A stretch of DNA of 64,000 nucleotides from CAIVAT01 sp964473485 (GTDB lineage: Bacteria > Bacteroidota > Bacteroidia > Bacteroidales > FEN-979). Shown here piece after piece: positions 26,699 to 35,737 of the stretch; position 1 is the stretch's first letter; each line of letters opens with the position of its first letter. Made by a program: the position numbers and the translations under genes. The stretch is from NCBI GenBank assembly GCA_964473485.1, contig CAYYPH010000001.1, positions 186,001 through 250,000 on the forward strand. Direction: 5' to 3'. Under the pieces are notes generated by a model, which worked only from the letters and a program-made list of their open reading frames with translations, was not told the origin of the DNA and did not search any database.

Positions 26699-28636
26699 AT
26701 GATCCCTAAAGTAAAGATTCTATTTGCCGAGGACATCCTGGTACACCACCGGATGGCGGTTGAAACGCTGAAGCACGAAGGGATACAGTTTGATTCAACT
26801 TGGGTTGATAAACGCGAAGATTTTATCAATGCCCTTCGTTCAGATCCCCCTGATATAGTCATCACCGATTACAGCATGCCTGATTTTAACGGCATGGATG
26901 CACTGAAACTGACACTGGAGTTTGATGATACCATCCCTGTGATCATCCTGACCGGTTCAATCAGCGAGGAGGTAGCCGTGGAGTGCATGCATAGCGGAGC
27001 CGCCAATTATGTGCTTAAAGAAAACCTGATCCGTCTTCCTTTTGCCGTGAAATCTGCCGTGCAAAGGAAACTTGCCATCCTGGAGAAGAACAGGGCCATC
27101 CAGGCGTTGACCGAGAGTGAATCAAAACTGCATACCGTTACCAACGCGGCAGGCGATGCAATCATCATGATTGACAATGAAGGGATTGTGAGTTTCTGGA
27201 ATCCTGCAGCAGAGAAAATATTTGGTTTTCCGGCCGCCGAGGCCATTGGGAATCACCTTCATACCATGATTGCCCCAGTGGAATTTCAGCGATCATATGA
27301 CGAGAATTTCGCCCGGTTCCAACGTGATGGATCAGGAAACGCAATCGGTAAAACGCTGGAGCTGGAAGCCATTCGAAAGGATGGCCGCAGGATCAATATT
27401 TCGCTGAACCTTTCAGCCGTTCAGATGGGCGGCAAATGGCATGCGGTGGGAATTGCCTCGGATATCACCGACCGGATAAAAGCGGCCGAGGAACTACTTG
27501 CTGCAAAACGACGGGCGGAACAAAGCGATCATCTCAAGACCGTTTTTATAAACAATATCTCCCATGAGGTACGTACTCCCCTGAACGGGGTGCTTGGATT
27601 CGCCGAACTCATCATTCAGCCCGACCTGACGCCGGATGAAAAACAGGAATTCATTAACCTGCTTAAATCAAGCACCAGCCGCCTGGTAAACACCATGACC
27701 TGTTACATGGATATTTCGATGCTCGTGTCGGGCAACATGCAGGTCAACAACCATCCTTTCCGACCTCAGGCTGTCATTGAGAACCTGTACGCCAAATTCC
27801 TTCCCTCCGCCAGGATCAAAGATCTCCGTTTTTTCACCGATATCCCGCCAGGTGGGGAACATTACTCCATAATCAGTGATTCTGATCTGCACACCAAACT
27901 GCTGGCCCATCTCGTCGATAACGCCATGAAATTCACACATCAGGGGGAGATCAGGCTGGGCTTCAGCGTTGCCGACGATAAGGTTGTTTACCTGGTAAGC
28001 GATACAGGGATCGGCATCAGCGAGCAATTGCTACCGGTTATATACGACCATTTTATACAGGAGGATGTCTCAAATTCCCGGAATTATGAGGGCAGCGGTC
28101 TTGGCCTTACCATTGTCCGTGGACTAGTTAGTCTGCTTAATGGCAAAATTGATATCATCTCCGAGAAAGGTACCGGGACAACAATCCGTGTGGAGTTGCC
28201 CGGCAAGCCAATCCAAAATGGGAAAGATGATGCTCAGGAGCCTGAAATGCATATACCATTTACAGCAACACCGTTGATTCTGATCGCTGAAGATGATGAG
28301 GCAAATTTTCTGCTGCTTGTTTCGATGTTCCGGAAATCGGGATACGAGATTCTGAGGGCGCGCACCGGTGCCGAAGCTGTTGAGAAATGCATGGCAAACA
28401 GCGATATCTCGCTGGTGCTGATGGACATGAAGATGCCAGAGATGGATGGTATTGAAGCCACAAGGCGGATAAAGGAGCACAACCCGGCCTTACCGGTGGT
28501 GGCCGTGACTGCCTATGCCATGAGCGGCGACCGTGAACGGGCGCTTCAGGCAGGTTGCAACGATTACATCAGCAAACCGATCATCAGGGAGGTCCTGTTA
28601 AAAAAGATTGGAGCCTTGTTCGGTAACAAGCCTTAG
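26699..28636 (+). CDS. Hybrid sensor histidine kinase with N- and C-terminal receiver domains
   Basis: 645 residues from the ATG at 26699; the open frame runs 51 codons further upstream without kinase-like sequence. Order: a receiver domain (ILFAED, phospho-Asp in DIVITDYSMPDFNG), a PAS domain (ESKLHTVTNAAGDAIIMIDN to IGIASDITD), a HisKA domain with the His in NNISHEVRTPLNG, an HATPase domain (DNAMKFT, DTGIGI, GSGLGL), and a second receiver (LILIAEDDEAN, Asp in LVLMDMKMPEMDG). No membrane segment is visible, so it is cytoplasmic. It is divergent from the dehydratase operon and convergent with the lipoprotein gene (stops overlap). It could control the cluster, but no target site is evident. 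Confidence 0.9.
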   Translation: MIPKVKILFAEDILVHHRMAVETLKHEGIQFDSTWVDKREDFINALRSDPPDIVITDYSMPDFNGMDALKLTLEFDDTIPVIILTGSISEEVAVECMHSGAANYVLKENLIRLPFAVKSAVQRKLAILEKNRAIQALTESESKLHTVTNAAGDAIIMIDNEGIVSFWNPAAEKIFGFPAAEAIGNHLHTMIAPVEFQRSYDENFARFQRDGSGNAIGKTLELEAIRKDGRRINISLNLSAVQMGGKWHAVGIASDITDRIKAAEELLAAKRRAEQSDHLKTVFINNISHEVRTPLNGVLGFAELIIQPDLTPDEKQEFINLLKSSTSRLVNTMTCYMDISMLVSGNMQVNNHPFRPQAVIENLYAKFLPSARIKDLRFFTDIPPGGEHYSIISDSDLHTKLLAHLVDNAMKFTHQGEIRLGFSVADDKVVYLVSDTGIGISEQLLPVIYDHFIQEDVSNSRNYEGSGLGLTIVRGLVSLLNGKIDIISEKGTGTTIRVELPGKPIQNGKDDAQEPEMHIPFTATPLILIAEDDEANFLLLVSMFRKSGYEILRARTGAEAVEKCMANSDISLVLMDMKMPEMDGIEATRRIKEHNPALPVVAVTAYAMSGDRERALQAGCNDYISKPIIREVLLKKIGALFGNKP

Positions 28637-29346
28637 TGACTGAGCAGTCTGAGTTTCATCTCCATCCCGATCAGCGGATTACGGATGATAACCTCGCCGG
28701 GAAATGATTTTTTGTAATTCTGGAAACTGATCATCACCCCGTTGGCGGGATTGTTTTTGCCATTGATCCCGGTCAGCGTGTCACCCGCCGGATTATAAAT
28801 TTCCCAGATCTTCCAGGTGCCGTTTTTTCTTAAATGCACCATGGCATTGCCGGGTTCCTGCCGATAGTTTTTAACCGCCAATGAAGCCCCATAGTTCAGT
28901 CCCAGCAATATCCTGAAATCAGATTCCAGTATCTTAAGCAGATTCTTCCGGTTGAGCGATTCAAAACAGGAAATCACGTTTATACCCGCTGGTGATATTT
29001 CAAGATCGAAGAAGGTCAGCCCGATTTCGCTGGCAAAAACGATCCTGTATGAATAATCGGGTTCCGGTGCAGGAGCGGCTGCCGGCGAAACACTGTCCAT
29101 GCGTTTGATCATCATCAGGCCGGTAAGCTTGTGATGGCGGATGGTCATGCTTGCTTTGAAGAGTCCTTTTGTAAAGTCAGCGAACGGATTGGCAGTATGC
29201 GGCCTTTGAATTGTGCTATCAGAAGGGGCAATTCTCACCGACGGGGGCCTGTCATCGCCCGTGCGATACAAACCTCCGGGTCTGACCGGATAGCAGGAGG
29301 TCAGTAGAAGAAGACAGAAAAAATTAATCCACCACAAATTTTTCAT
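28633..29346 (-). CDS. Lipoprotein, LolB/DUF3261-like
   Basis: 237 residues starting at the ATG at 29346, with a lipobox (FFCLLLLTSCYP), so it is lipid-anchored in the envelope. The mature part (LFKASMTIRHHKLTGLMMIKR, IVFASEIGLTFFDLEI) looks like the LolB-type half-barrel seen in DUF3261 lipoproteins of aryl-polyene clusters (ApeN-like). Identification by position and pattern is not firm. The gene follows the LolA-like gene with a 23-base overlap, a LolA/LolB-like pair. A role in moving a lipidated product to the outer membrane is inferred. Confidence 0.7.
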   Translation of the reverse strand: MKNLWWINFFCLLLLTSCYPVRPGGLYRTGDDRPPSVRIAPSDSTIQRPHTANPFADFTKGLFKASMTIRHHKLTGLMMIKRMDSVSPAAAPAPEPDYSYRIVFASEIGLTFFDLEISPAGINVISCFESLNRKNLLKILESDFRILLGLNYGASLAVKNYRQEPGNAMVHLRKNGTWKIWEIYNPAGDTLTGINGKNNPANGVMISFQNYKKSFPGEVIIRNPLIGMEMKLRLLSH

Positions 29347-29953
29347 CTCCAACCGGTTGATTGATCGACTGATTGACGAACCGGATAGCGGTAACATCGC
29401 CTCCCGGTTCAAGCAGTTCAAGGCGGTTCACGGTGAGATCAACCCGGTTGAACCAGATCACAATCCCGGCGAGCGATTCCCGGATCTGCTGCGCAAGGGG
29501 CTGGAGCCTCACCATGTAGCTGTCTTTGCTTTCACTGTAACTGGCTTTGAAGTTCAGGTCATCCATCAGCAATGTCCCCTGTATGCTGCCCAGGATGATC
29601 CGGTTGATCTCCCTGAAGACTTTGTTCGACTGAAGGTTAAACCTGTTCACCTGGTCATCGCTTTTCACGGTTATCATGTCGTTTGTAAAAACAATGATGT
29701 AGGAATAGGGAGAGGTGTATTCCCAGCGTAATTTTTTTTCGCGTTTGAAATAAAACCTGCCTTGCGAAGTGATCTTTTCATTCAGCATGGCCATCTCCTT
29801 TACCTGGATGAATTCGCTGGAAATGGTGGCGGTTTTGGCAGTGACTGTCCTGATCCTTTCTTTCAGCAGGTCAATTCCTGACTGGTCCATCAATTTCGTC
29901 TGGGCCAATAAAATACCTGGGAACAATATGAACAACAGGATGTACTTAGGCAT
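29324..29953 (-). CDS. LolA-like outer-membrane carrier protein
   Basis: About 209 residues from the ATG at 29953 (MPKYILLFILFPGILLAQ, signal peptide). The mature chain has LolA-like features: ISSEFIQVKEMAMLNEKITSQG, then FYFKREKKLRWEYTSPYSYIIVF, close to the aromatic strands of LolA. It would carry a lipidated cluster product across the periplasm. Aryl-polyene loci contain such a gene (ApeL). It starts just inside the deacetylase gene and overlaps the lipoprotein gene. Confidence 0.85.
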   Translation of the reverse strand: MPKYILLFILFPGILLAQTKLMDQSGIDLLKERIRTVTAKTATISSEFIQVKEMAMLNEKITSQGRFYFKREKKLRWEYTSPYSYIIVFTNDMITVKSDDQVNRFNLQSNKVFREINRIILGSIQGTLLMDDLNFKASYSESKDSYMVRLQPLAQQIRESLAGIVIWFNRVDLTVNRLELLEPGGDVTAIRFVNQSINQPVGDEKFVVD

Positions 29954-30746
29954 AGGGAGGGAGGTTGATGACTTTTTCAAGAGGCTGGATCGCGTATCCC
30001 TGTTTCCTGATATCGTGAATGAGCATGTCAAGTTTTTCGGCAGTGAACACGGTGTGGTCGTGAAGTAGTATAACAGAGCCAGGCTTCAGTGCCCGGGTTA
30101 TTTTATGCAATGCCTTATCCTGATGGCGCGAAACGGTGTCGAAAGAGCGGATAGACCATCCTATGGCTGTCAGAGAGCAACGCTTCATCGCCCGGCTGAG
30201 CATCGGGTTGACGACTCCGAATGGCGGCCTGAACCATAAAGGTTTTAAACCCGTAATCGCTGCAATGGCCTCGCCGGTACTTTTTAATTCCTTCTCCATC
30301 ATCGCCGGTGTATAGAAATCAAACCAAACCGAATGGTTCAATGAATGATTACCTACGGTGTGTCCATGCTTAACTATTTCTTTCACCAGTGTTTCATTGG
30401 CCAATGCCCTTGACCCAACCAGGAAAAATGTGGCTGTTGCCTGGTGTTTCTCAAGAATCCTGAGAACCTGGGGAGTGTGCAGCGGATCGGGACCGTCGTC
30501 GAAGGTGAGCGCAACCCAGGGTTCTCCGGTTGTTCCCCGGCAGTGAACCAGGTGATGAAAACCTGAGCATGGAATAAAGGCCATCATGAACGAAATGCCA
30601 AAGTAAAGGACAATCAACATGGAATAAATCACAGTCCGGTGATCCGCCAGGAATATCCCGATGGAGGATATCTGAAAGAAACTCAGGAGGTGTACCAGGA
30701 GTAACGATAAAAAGAAAAGTATGGTTAATCGCCTGAATGTCATCAT
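29946..30746 (-). CDS. Polysaccharide deacetylase family protein (NodB domain), membrane-bound
   Basis: 266 residues. Two membrane segments lie at the N-terminus (ILFFLSLLLVHLLSFF and IYSMLIVLYFGISFMMAF), followed by a NodB domain: TFDDGPDPLHT (catalytic Asp and metal Asp), HTVGNHSLNH (metal histidines), RPPFG, and SVILLHDH. NodB enzymes remove N- or O-acetyl groups from sugars. In flexirubin-type clusters a deacetylase is often present, its substrate unknown. It is directly followed by the LolA-like gene and preceded, without gap, by a chain-length factor gene. Confidence 0.87.
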   Translation of the reverse strand: MMTFRRLTILFFLSLLLVHLLSFFQISSIGIFLADHRTVIYSMLIVLYFGISFMMAFIPCSGFHHLVHCRGTTGEPWVALTFDDGPDPLHTPQVLRILEKHQATATFFLVGSRALANETLVKEIVKHGHTVGNHSLNHSVWFDFYTPAMMEKELKSTGEAIAAITGLKPLWFRPPFGVVNPMLSRAMKRCSLTAIGWSIRSFDTVSRHQDKALHKITRALKPGSVILLHDHTVFTAEKLDMLIHDIRKQGYAIQPLEKVINLPPYA

Positions 30747-31844
30747 TTATACTGCTGTTAGCAGGATCAGTCCATGGTTGATGGCGTGAAAATGATTGTA
30801 TATAAGAATGTGTTTGAGACGGGTCGGATTTTTTCCGGCAACAACAGTATCGGGGATCCGTTGTGATTGTAAAATCCGGGCTGACATCCAGGTGGCAAAT
30901 GCCGCAGCGGTGAAATATTCGCCGCACAGGTGTTTGTACCGACCGACCGCACAAGAGGGAAAAATTTTCTCTATGGCATCGTAGTAGTGACGGTCATTGC
31001 GCGGATCGCCATTCATACCGAAGATGACCAGGTCAATATCGCCGGGTTCCAGGGTGTGGTATTCAAGAAAACGCCTGATCCATGCCTGGGTTAAAGCGTC
31101 TGAATCATGGCCGAGGCTTGTTGCCGTTCCTGCAATGGCCGCATAAGACCGGTCAGATTTTTTATCCGACAGCAGGAAAAATGCGGCGCCCTCACCCGCG
31201 ATAGAGCCCCGTCTTCTGTCATTATAAAGGTCAAGGTTGCTGATGGGGTTAGGCTTCCACATTCCAAACCGGTTGGTGATGCCAGCGTAATCGGCTGTTA
31301 TCTCATCAGCACCACCTGCCAGGACAGTGTCTGCCTGGCCCGTTTCCACCTGCATGGCTGCGTCGGTAAGCGCACTCTCGAACGAGATCGCCCTGTGTAC
31401 ATAAGTGAAGTTGTACCCGTTACATTGCAGCAAAAGCGCGATCTGTCCGGCAACGGTATTATGAGTGCTCTGGATGAAGGAGGTGGGGGTGAGGAACTCC
31501 TCCCTGTTGCGTATCATCGAAGCCAGGAATTTTCCGGTGTCTTCCATGCAACCCAACCCGGTGCCGGTGATAATTGCGTCGGGTTTAATCAGATCGTCGC
31601 CTGCCGGTTGATTCCTGATGTTTGCATCCTTCAGGCAGATCCTGGCCGCCGCAATACCCATCCGGATGATCCGGCCCATCCTGCGGATCTGATCGGCCGG
31701 TATATAATCCCTGTAACCGGGATCAATGGATTTCAGCTGGTTAACTTCGTACGTTGCCGGAACGAAAGGAAAGGGATCCGCCGGCAATGTCGGCTGCGGA
31801 GAGATCATTCCCAAGCCATTTATGAATAATTTGCTGTTTGTCAA
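30747..31844 (-). CDS. Chain-length-factor-like ketosynthase (no active cysteine), second pair
   Basis: The ketosynthase fold lacks the nucleophile: where KS proteins have TACSSS, this reads HRAISFESALTDA. Such KS-like subunits act as chain-length factors, forming a heterodimer with a KS, here surely the one at 31906. The usual His motifs are also degraded. The N-terminus of the mature protein is LFINGLGMISPQ. Because the frame upstream of 31844 reads through a low-complexity tract and into the neighbouring gene, the TTG at 31844 (TNSKLFING) is the most likely start. It pairs with the deacetylase gene with no gap. Confidence 0.8.
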   Translation of the reverse strand: MTNSKLFINGLGMISPQPTLPADPFPFVPATYEVNQLKSIDPGYRDYIPADQIRRMGRIIRMGIAAARICLKDANIRNQPAGDDLIKPDAIITGTGLGCMEDTGKFLASMIRNREEFLTPTSFIQSTHNTVAGQIALLLQCNGYNFTYVHRAISFESALTDAAMQVETGQADTVLAGGADEITADYAGITNRFGMWKPNPISNLDLYNDRRRGSIAGEGAAFFLLSDKKSDRSYAAIAGTATSLGHDSDALTQAWIRRFLEYHTLEPGDIDLVIFGMNGDPRNDRHYYDAIEKIFPSCAVGRYKHLCGEYFTAAAFATWMSARILQSQRIPDTVVAGKNPTRLKHILIYNHFHAINHGLILLTAV

Positions 31845-31905
31845 ACCCTTTAAATTTTCATTTTGAATTTTGACACTTGAATTTTGCCATTTGAATTTCT
31901 TCTTT
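31845..31905. repeat. TTTTGAATTTTGA-type low-complexity tract
   Basis: The 61 bases between two KS-family genes consist of repeats of a TTTGAA/TTTTGAC motif in the orientation of transcription. Similar tracts lie at 22858 and 47220-47347 and next to the IS at 49222. No gene here. Confidence 0.7.
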
Positions 31906-33114
31906 TCATTCAATGTCTGAAATGACAACGGATGAGTTATTTCCACCGAATCCGAATGAATTGGAAAGGACATGCCTGATATCTTTTCCGGTCTCAAGGG
32001 ATGTCACTGGCCGAATCTGCAATTCCTTCATTGGGGTGGTGAAATTCAGGTTGGGAAATATCATTTTATTCCTGATTGATAGGACCGATATCACGGCTTC
32101 AACGGCGCCGGCGGCTCCCAATGTATGACCGGTAAACGCCTTGGTGGAGCTGAAAGGCGGCACAGCCCCGCCGAAAAGCCGCTCCATGGCAATGCCCTCC
32201 GAAAGATCATTGTTCTGGGTCCCGGTACCATGCACGTTGACATAATCAATTTGCGACGGATCAAGTCCGGCCATCTGAAGCGCACCCGACATGGCCAGGT
32301 AGGCCCCTTTTCCGTCGGGAGATGAAGCAGTCTGGTGAAAGGCGTCATTGGCATTGGCATAACCGCGCACCATTGCAAAACATTTTTTCTTCGTGCGTTC
32401 CACCTCTCTGGCCGACTCAAGGACCAGGAAAGCCGCGCCCTCTCCGAGGGTGAGGCCGTTACGGTGCTCATCAAAGGGTCGGCAACCACCCTTGTCGAGA
32501 ATCATCAGGGTGTTGAAGCCATTCAGCGTGAAACGGGTTACCGCATCCGTACCCCCGGCGATCACCCTGTCGGCACGACCGGTGCGGATCAGGTTGCAGG
32601 CATACATGATGGCATTGACCGACGAAGAGCAGGCCGTACTGATCGTGGTTACCATGTCGCGGATACCCATCACGCCGGCTATTCTTTCGGTGGAATCGGC
32701 GCAATCGTGATTGACTACGTCCATCAGGCGCCCCTTTTTTTCGTCATCAATAAAACCGGCATAAAAATTCTCACTGCGGTCCATTCCTCCAACGGTGGTC
32801 GCCGAAACAAGGCCCGTGCGGCACTCCCGGATATCCTGAATTCCGGCAGCGCTGATGGCTTCCTTTGCGGCAATGATCCCCAGCAGCGCGGTGCGTGTGA
32901 GGTTGCGGGCGCATGGAAAACCGGCCATCTCCAGCAATTCGTCATTTGTATGTTTAACCTCAGCCATGGGGATACTACCCTTATGAAGGGTGTCGAGCAG
33001 GGTGATGGTGCCGATACCCGACCGACTGCCGGTAAGGGAGGAAAATGATCCGGCTACATCATCTCCGATGGCGCTGATCATACCCAATCCGGTGATAAAA
33101 ACAGGTTCTGCCAT
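31906..33114 (-). CDS. Beta-ketoacyl-ACP synthase (KS of second KS/CLF pair)
   Basis: 402 residues with a complete active site: Cys162 in STACSSSVNA, His in NVHGTGTQNND and His in TGHTLGAAGAVEA. It heads the pair with the chain-length factor at 30747. This arrangement of a KS next to a CLF is characteristic of aryl-polyene (ApeO/ApeC-like) and type II polyketide systems. It is clearly a paralogue of the KS at 34274 (shared strings SATTVGGMDR and HDCADSTERI/YDCADSTERI), so the whole KS/CLF unit was duplicated in tandem. Confidence 0.9.
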   Translation of the reverse strand: MAEPVFITGLGMISAIGDDVAGSFSSLTGSRSGIGTITLLDTLHKGSIPMAEVKHTNDELLEMAGFPCARNLTRTALLGIIAAKEAISAAGIQDIRECRTGLVSATTVGGMDRSENFYAGFIDDEKKGRLMDVVNHDCADSTERIAGVMGIRDMVTTISTACSSSVNAIMYACNLIRTGRADRVIAGGTDAVTRFTLNGFNTLMILDKGGCRPFDEHRNGLTLGEGAAFLVLESAREVERTKKKCFAMVRGYANANDAFHQTASSPDGKGAYLAMSGALQMAGLDPSQIDYVNVHGTGTQNNDLSEGIAMERLFGGAVPPFSSTKAFTGHTLGAAGAVEAVISVLSIRNKMIFPNLNFTTPMKELQIRPVTSLETGKDIRHVLSNSFGFGGNNSSVVISDIE

Positions 33115-33174
33115 TTGATATCTTTCAATCAGACCGCAAAAGTAGTGGTTTTTAATGAACCCGGAAAACGATTG

Positions 33175-34239
33175 TCAGTCAATGGCTTGCTGCACCAGGA
33201 TAAAGGAATGATTTACATTGCGGTAGTGATTGTAGATCAGGATGTTCTTCAGCCTTGGGGGTTGTTGGTCATTCAGCCGCAGGATTACAGGATAAGTTTG
33301 TGTGCGTAAAACCTGGGAGGCGATGTAAAGGGCGAATGCCGAAGAAGTGTGATATTCTCCGCACAGGTGCTTGTACCAGGCCAGCGGATGGGTGTTGAAC
33401 ATCAATTCACCGAAGGAATGGTACACCGGGTCGTGGTTGATGTCTCCACTTATTCCCAGAACCACCAGGTCGATGTCGGTGGGAGTCAGCCCGTGTCTGC
33501 CTAAAAAGTCTGTTACGAATTGAACGGGATTGTAAGAGCCGTTGATGTTGATGGCAGTTTTGACACCGGTAAGCTTCGCGTAAGTTTGCTCGCCGGCTTC
33601 CTTCCCGATCAGGAAGAATGCCGCACCCTCACCGGCCATTGCACCGGGGGTTCCGTATTCCCGGATCCTGAGGTTGTTGACCGGTTCCCTTTTCCAGATA
33701 CCGATGCGGCGTGTAATGTTCAGATGGTTCAGCGTCATCTCGTCAACACCGCCGACCAGGGCAGTTGCAGCAGATCCTTCCTGCAGGTGCATCAACCCGT
33801 CGAGCAAACCGCTTTCGAATGAAAAGGTCCGGTGTACATAGGTTGTGTTGTAATGATGGCACTTGAGATGAATGGCCACCTGCGAACTGATGGTGTTGTA
33901 GGTAGACTGAATAAATGGCGTCGGATTCAGAAATTTCTCACCCTGAACAAACCCGAGCAGTATTTTTTCGGTATCTTCCACGCTGCCTAACCCCGTACCG
34001 GTAATGATCGCTTCGGGCATGCTGCAGCCGGCATCGGCCAGGCTGATCCGAGCCGAACTGATCCCCATGCGGATCAGACGGCTCATCCGGCGAAGCTGAA
34101 TCGGGTCAATGTAGTTTCGGTAAATTGGCTCAATGCATTTCATGTAATCGGAATGGCATTCCGCGATTTCAAGGAGAAAGTCACGGGTTCCCACCGTGTT
34201 TTGCGGGGAGATGAGGCCGATACCGTTGATATAGGACAT
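33175..34239 (-). CDS. Chain-length-factor-like ketosynthase (no active cysteine), first pair
   Basis: About 354 residues from the ATG at 34239 (MSYINGIGLISPQ). An upstream ATG at 34320 would overlap the KS gene. The position of the active cysteine reads HRTFSFESGLLDG, so there is no nucleophile and the protein must be a chain-length factor or partner subunit of the KS encoded just upstream at 34274. It shares with its paralogue at 30747 the string GTGLGS/CxEDT and the C-terminal phrase LKNILIYNHYR. The two CLFs differ enough to set different chain lengths. Confidence 0.85.
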   Translation of the reverse strand: MSYINGIGLISPQNTVGTRDFLLEIAECHSDYMKCIEPIYRNYIDPIQLRRMSRLIRMGISSARISLADAGCSMPEAIITGTGLGSVEDTEKILLGFVQGEKFLNPTPFIQSTYNTISSQVAIHLKCHHYNTTYVHRTFSFESGLLDGLMHLQEGSAATALVGGVDEMTLNHLNITRRIGIWKREPVNNLRIREYGTPGAMAGEGAAFFLIGKEAGEQTYAKLTGVKTAININGSYNPVQFVTDFLGRHGLTPTDIDLVVLGISGDINHDPVYHSFGELMFNTHPLAWYKHLCGEYHTSSAFALYIASQVLRTQTYPVILRLNDQQPPRLKNILIYNHYRNVNHSFILVQQAID

Positions 34240-34273
34240 GAAACCGGGTACTGTGTTTTTTGACGGTATTAAG

Positions 34274-35473
34274 TTACAATTTACTGAATATAAGTGATGT
34301 ATCATTCCCTCCAAAGCCAAAGGAGTTCGACATCACATGCCTTACTTTCTGGTTCTCCAGCAGCCTGGTTACCGGGATAAATTCGAGTTCATCCATCTTT
34401 TCAGAAAAGTTCAGGTTTGGCCAGATAAGCTGATGCTCAAGGGCAAGGATCGATATGATGGCTTCGGTGGAACCAGCGGCGCTGGTGGTATGTCCGGTGA
34501 ACTGCTTGGTAGAGCTGACATGGGGAATATGTTCCCCGAAAAGTTTCATGATGGCGCGCCCTTCTGAGATGTCATTGTTGTCGGTGCCGGTCCCGTGTGC
34601 GTTGATGTAGTCAATGTCGCCCGGTTTGAGTCCGCTTTGTTCGAGGGCTTTCTGCATGGCGAGGTAGGCACCGATGCCATCCGGCGCCGAAGCGGTCTGG
34701 TGGAAAGCTTCGCAGGCATTCCCCCAGCCGACCAGTTCACAATATGGCTTGTTACCGGTTGTTTGCAGGGTCTTCTCCGATTCAAGCACCAGGTAGGCAG
34801 CCCCTTCGCCAAGGTTGATCCCCGCGCGGTTCTTATCAAACGGCCTGCAGGGACCGGGATCGAGGATTTTCAGGGCGTTGAACCCGTTGAGGTGAAAATT
34901 GGTGAGCGACTCGCAACCGCCCGCAAGCACACGGTCAAGTTCGCCGGCTCTGATCATGCGGGCGCCAAGTAAAACAGAATTGGCAGCTGATGAGCAGGCG
35001 GTGCTTATCGTGGTTACGAAATCGGTGATATTCAGTTTGGTCGCGATGCGCTCGGTACTGTCGGCGCAGTCGTAAGAGTCAATGTAGGCGTTCCGGGTTT
35101 CGTTTGTAAGAAAATCCTGGTAGAATAACTCGCAGCGGTCCATTCCCCCCACCGTGGTCGCTGAGATCAGGCCGGTCTTCAGGCTCGCATGGCGAGCCAT
35201 TCCGGCATGATGATAGGCCTCTGCAGCCGCTATCATACCGAGCAGCGTATTCCTCGAAAATCCTTCGGTAAACGGAACTCCAGCCAGATCGAACAGCTCC
35301 GCCATCGTTTTCTGCACCTCCCCGGCCCATAAATCATTGCTCAGCTCCGATTCGATGAACCGTACAGGGCCTGTCCCCGGCTTTCCGGTCAGAAGTGATG
35401 TTAACGTTTCGTCGACGTTATTCCCGATGCAGGAGATCAGGCCGAACCCGGTGATGAAAATCCTCTCGGGCAT
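34274..35473 (-). CDS. Beta-ketoacyl-ACP synthase (KS of first KS/CLF pair)
   Basis: 399 residues. Cys160 in STACSSAANS, NAHGTGTDNND and TGHTTSAAGSTEA give the Cys-His-His triad. It lies directly between the carrier protein gene (35479) and its CLF partner (33175). Together with the KS/CLF pair at 31906/30747 this doubles the chain-elongating core. Elongating with malonyl-ACP is the expected reaction. In aryl-polyene systems each KS/CLF adds several units. Start by ATG at 35473, five bases after the carrier protein stop. Confidence 0.9.
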   Translation of the reverse strand: MPERIFITGFGLISCIGNNVDETLTSLLTGKPGTGPVRFIESELSNDLWAGEVQKTMAELFDLAGVPFTEGFSRNTLLGMIAAAEAYHHAGMARHASLKTGLISATTVGGMDRCELFYQDFLTNETRNAYIDSYDCADSTERIATKLNITDFVTTISTACSSAANSVLLGARMIRAGELDRVLAGGCESLTNFHLNGFNALKILDPGPCRPFDKNRAGINLGEGAAYLVLESEKTLQTTGNKPYCELVGWGNACEAFHQTASAPDGIGAYLAMQKALEQSGLKPGDIDYINAHGTGTDNNDISEGRAIMKLFGEHIPHVSSTKQFTGHTTSAAGSTEAIISILALEHQLIWPNLNFSEKMDELEFIPVTRLLENQKVRHVMSNSFGFGGNDTSLIFSKL

Positions 35474-35478
35474 CCCCT

Positions 35479-35733
35479 TTATTTCTGATGCTCGGTGATG
35501 TATTCCGCCATGCTCCGGATGGAATAGAAAATCTTTTTACCGTCCTTGGGATCCTCGATCTTGATCCCGTAATTTTTCTCAAGCAAAACGATGAGTTCAA
35601 GGGCATCGATTGAATCAAGCCCAAGTCCTTCACCGAAAAGCGGGGAATCAGGATTGATATCTTCAGGGGTTATATCTTCAAGGTTCAACTGTGCAATAAC
35701 CTCTTTTTTCAATTTTTCGATTAATTCTTCCAT
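35479..35733 (-). CDS. Acyl carrier protein
   Basis: 84 residues. The serine for phosphopantetheine is Ser41 in GLGLDSIDALEL, and the length and acidic helices fit type II ACPs. It sits between the half-KS (35738) and the KS/CLF genes, with only four or five bases to each neighbour, so it is the likely main carrier for polyene elongation. Confidence 0.92.
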   Translation of the reverse strand: MEELIEKLKKEVIAQLNLEDITPEDINPDSPLFGEGLGLDSIDALELIVLLEKNYGIKIEDPKDGKKIFYSIRSMAEYITEHQK

Positions 35734-35737
35734 TTTA

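Noticed and set aside
31845..31997. N-terminal extension of the chain-length factor to an ATG at 31997
   Set aside because: It would read a low-complexity tract and overlap 92 bases of the neighbouring KS gene; the paralogue begins directly at the equivalent of LFING.
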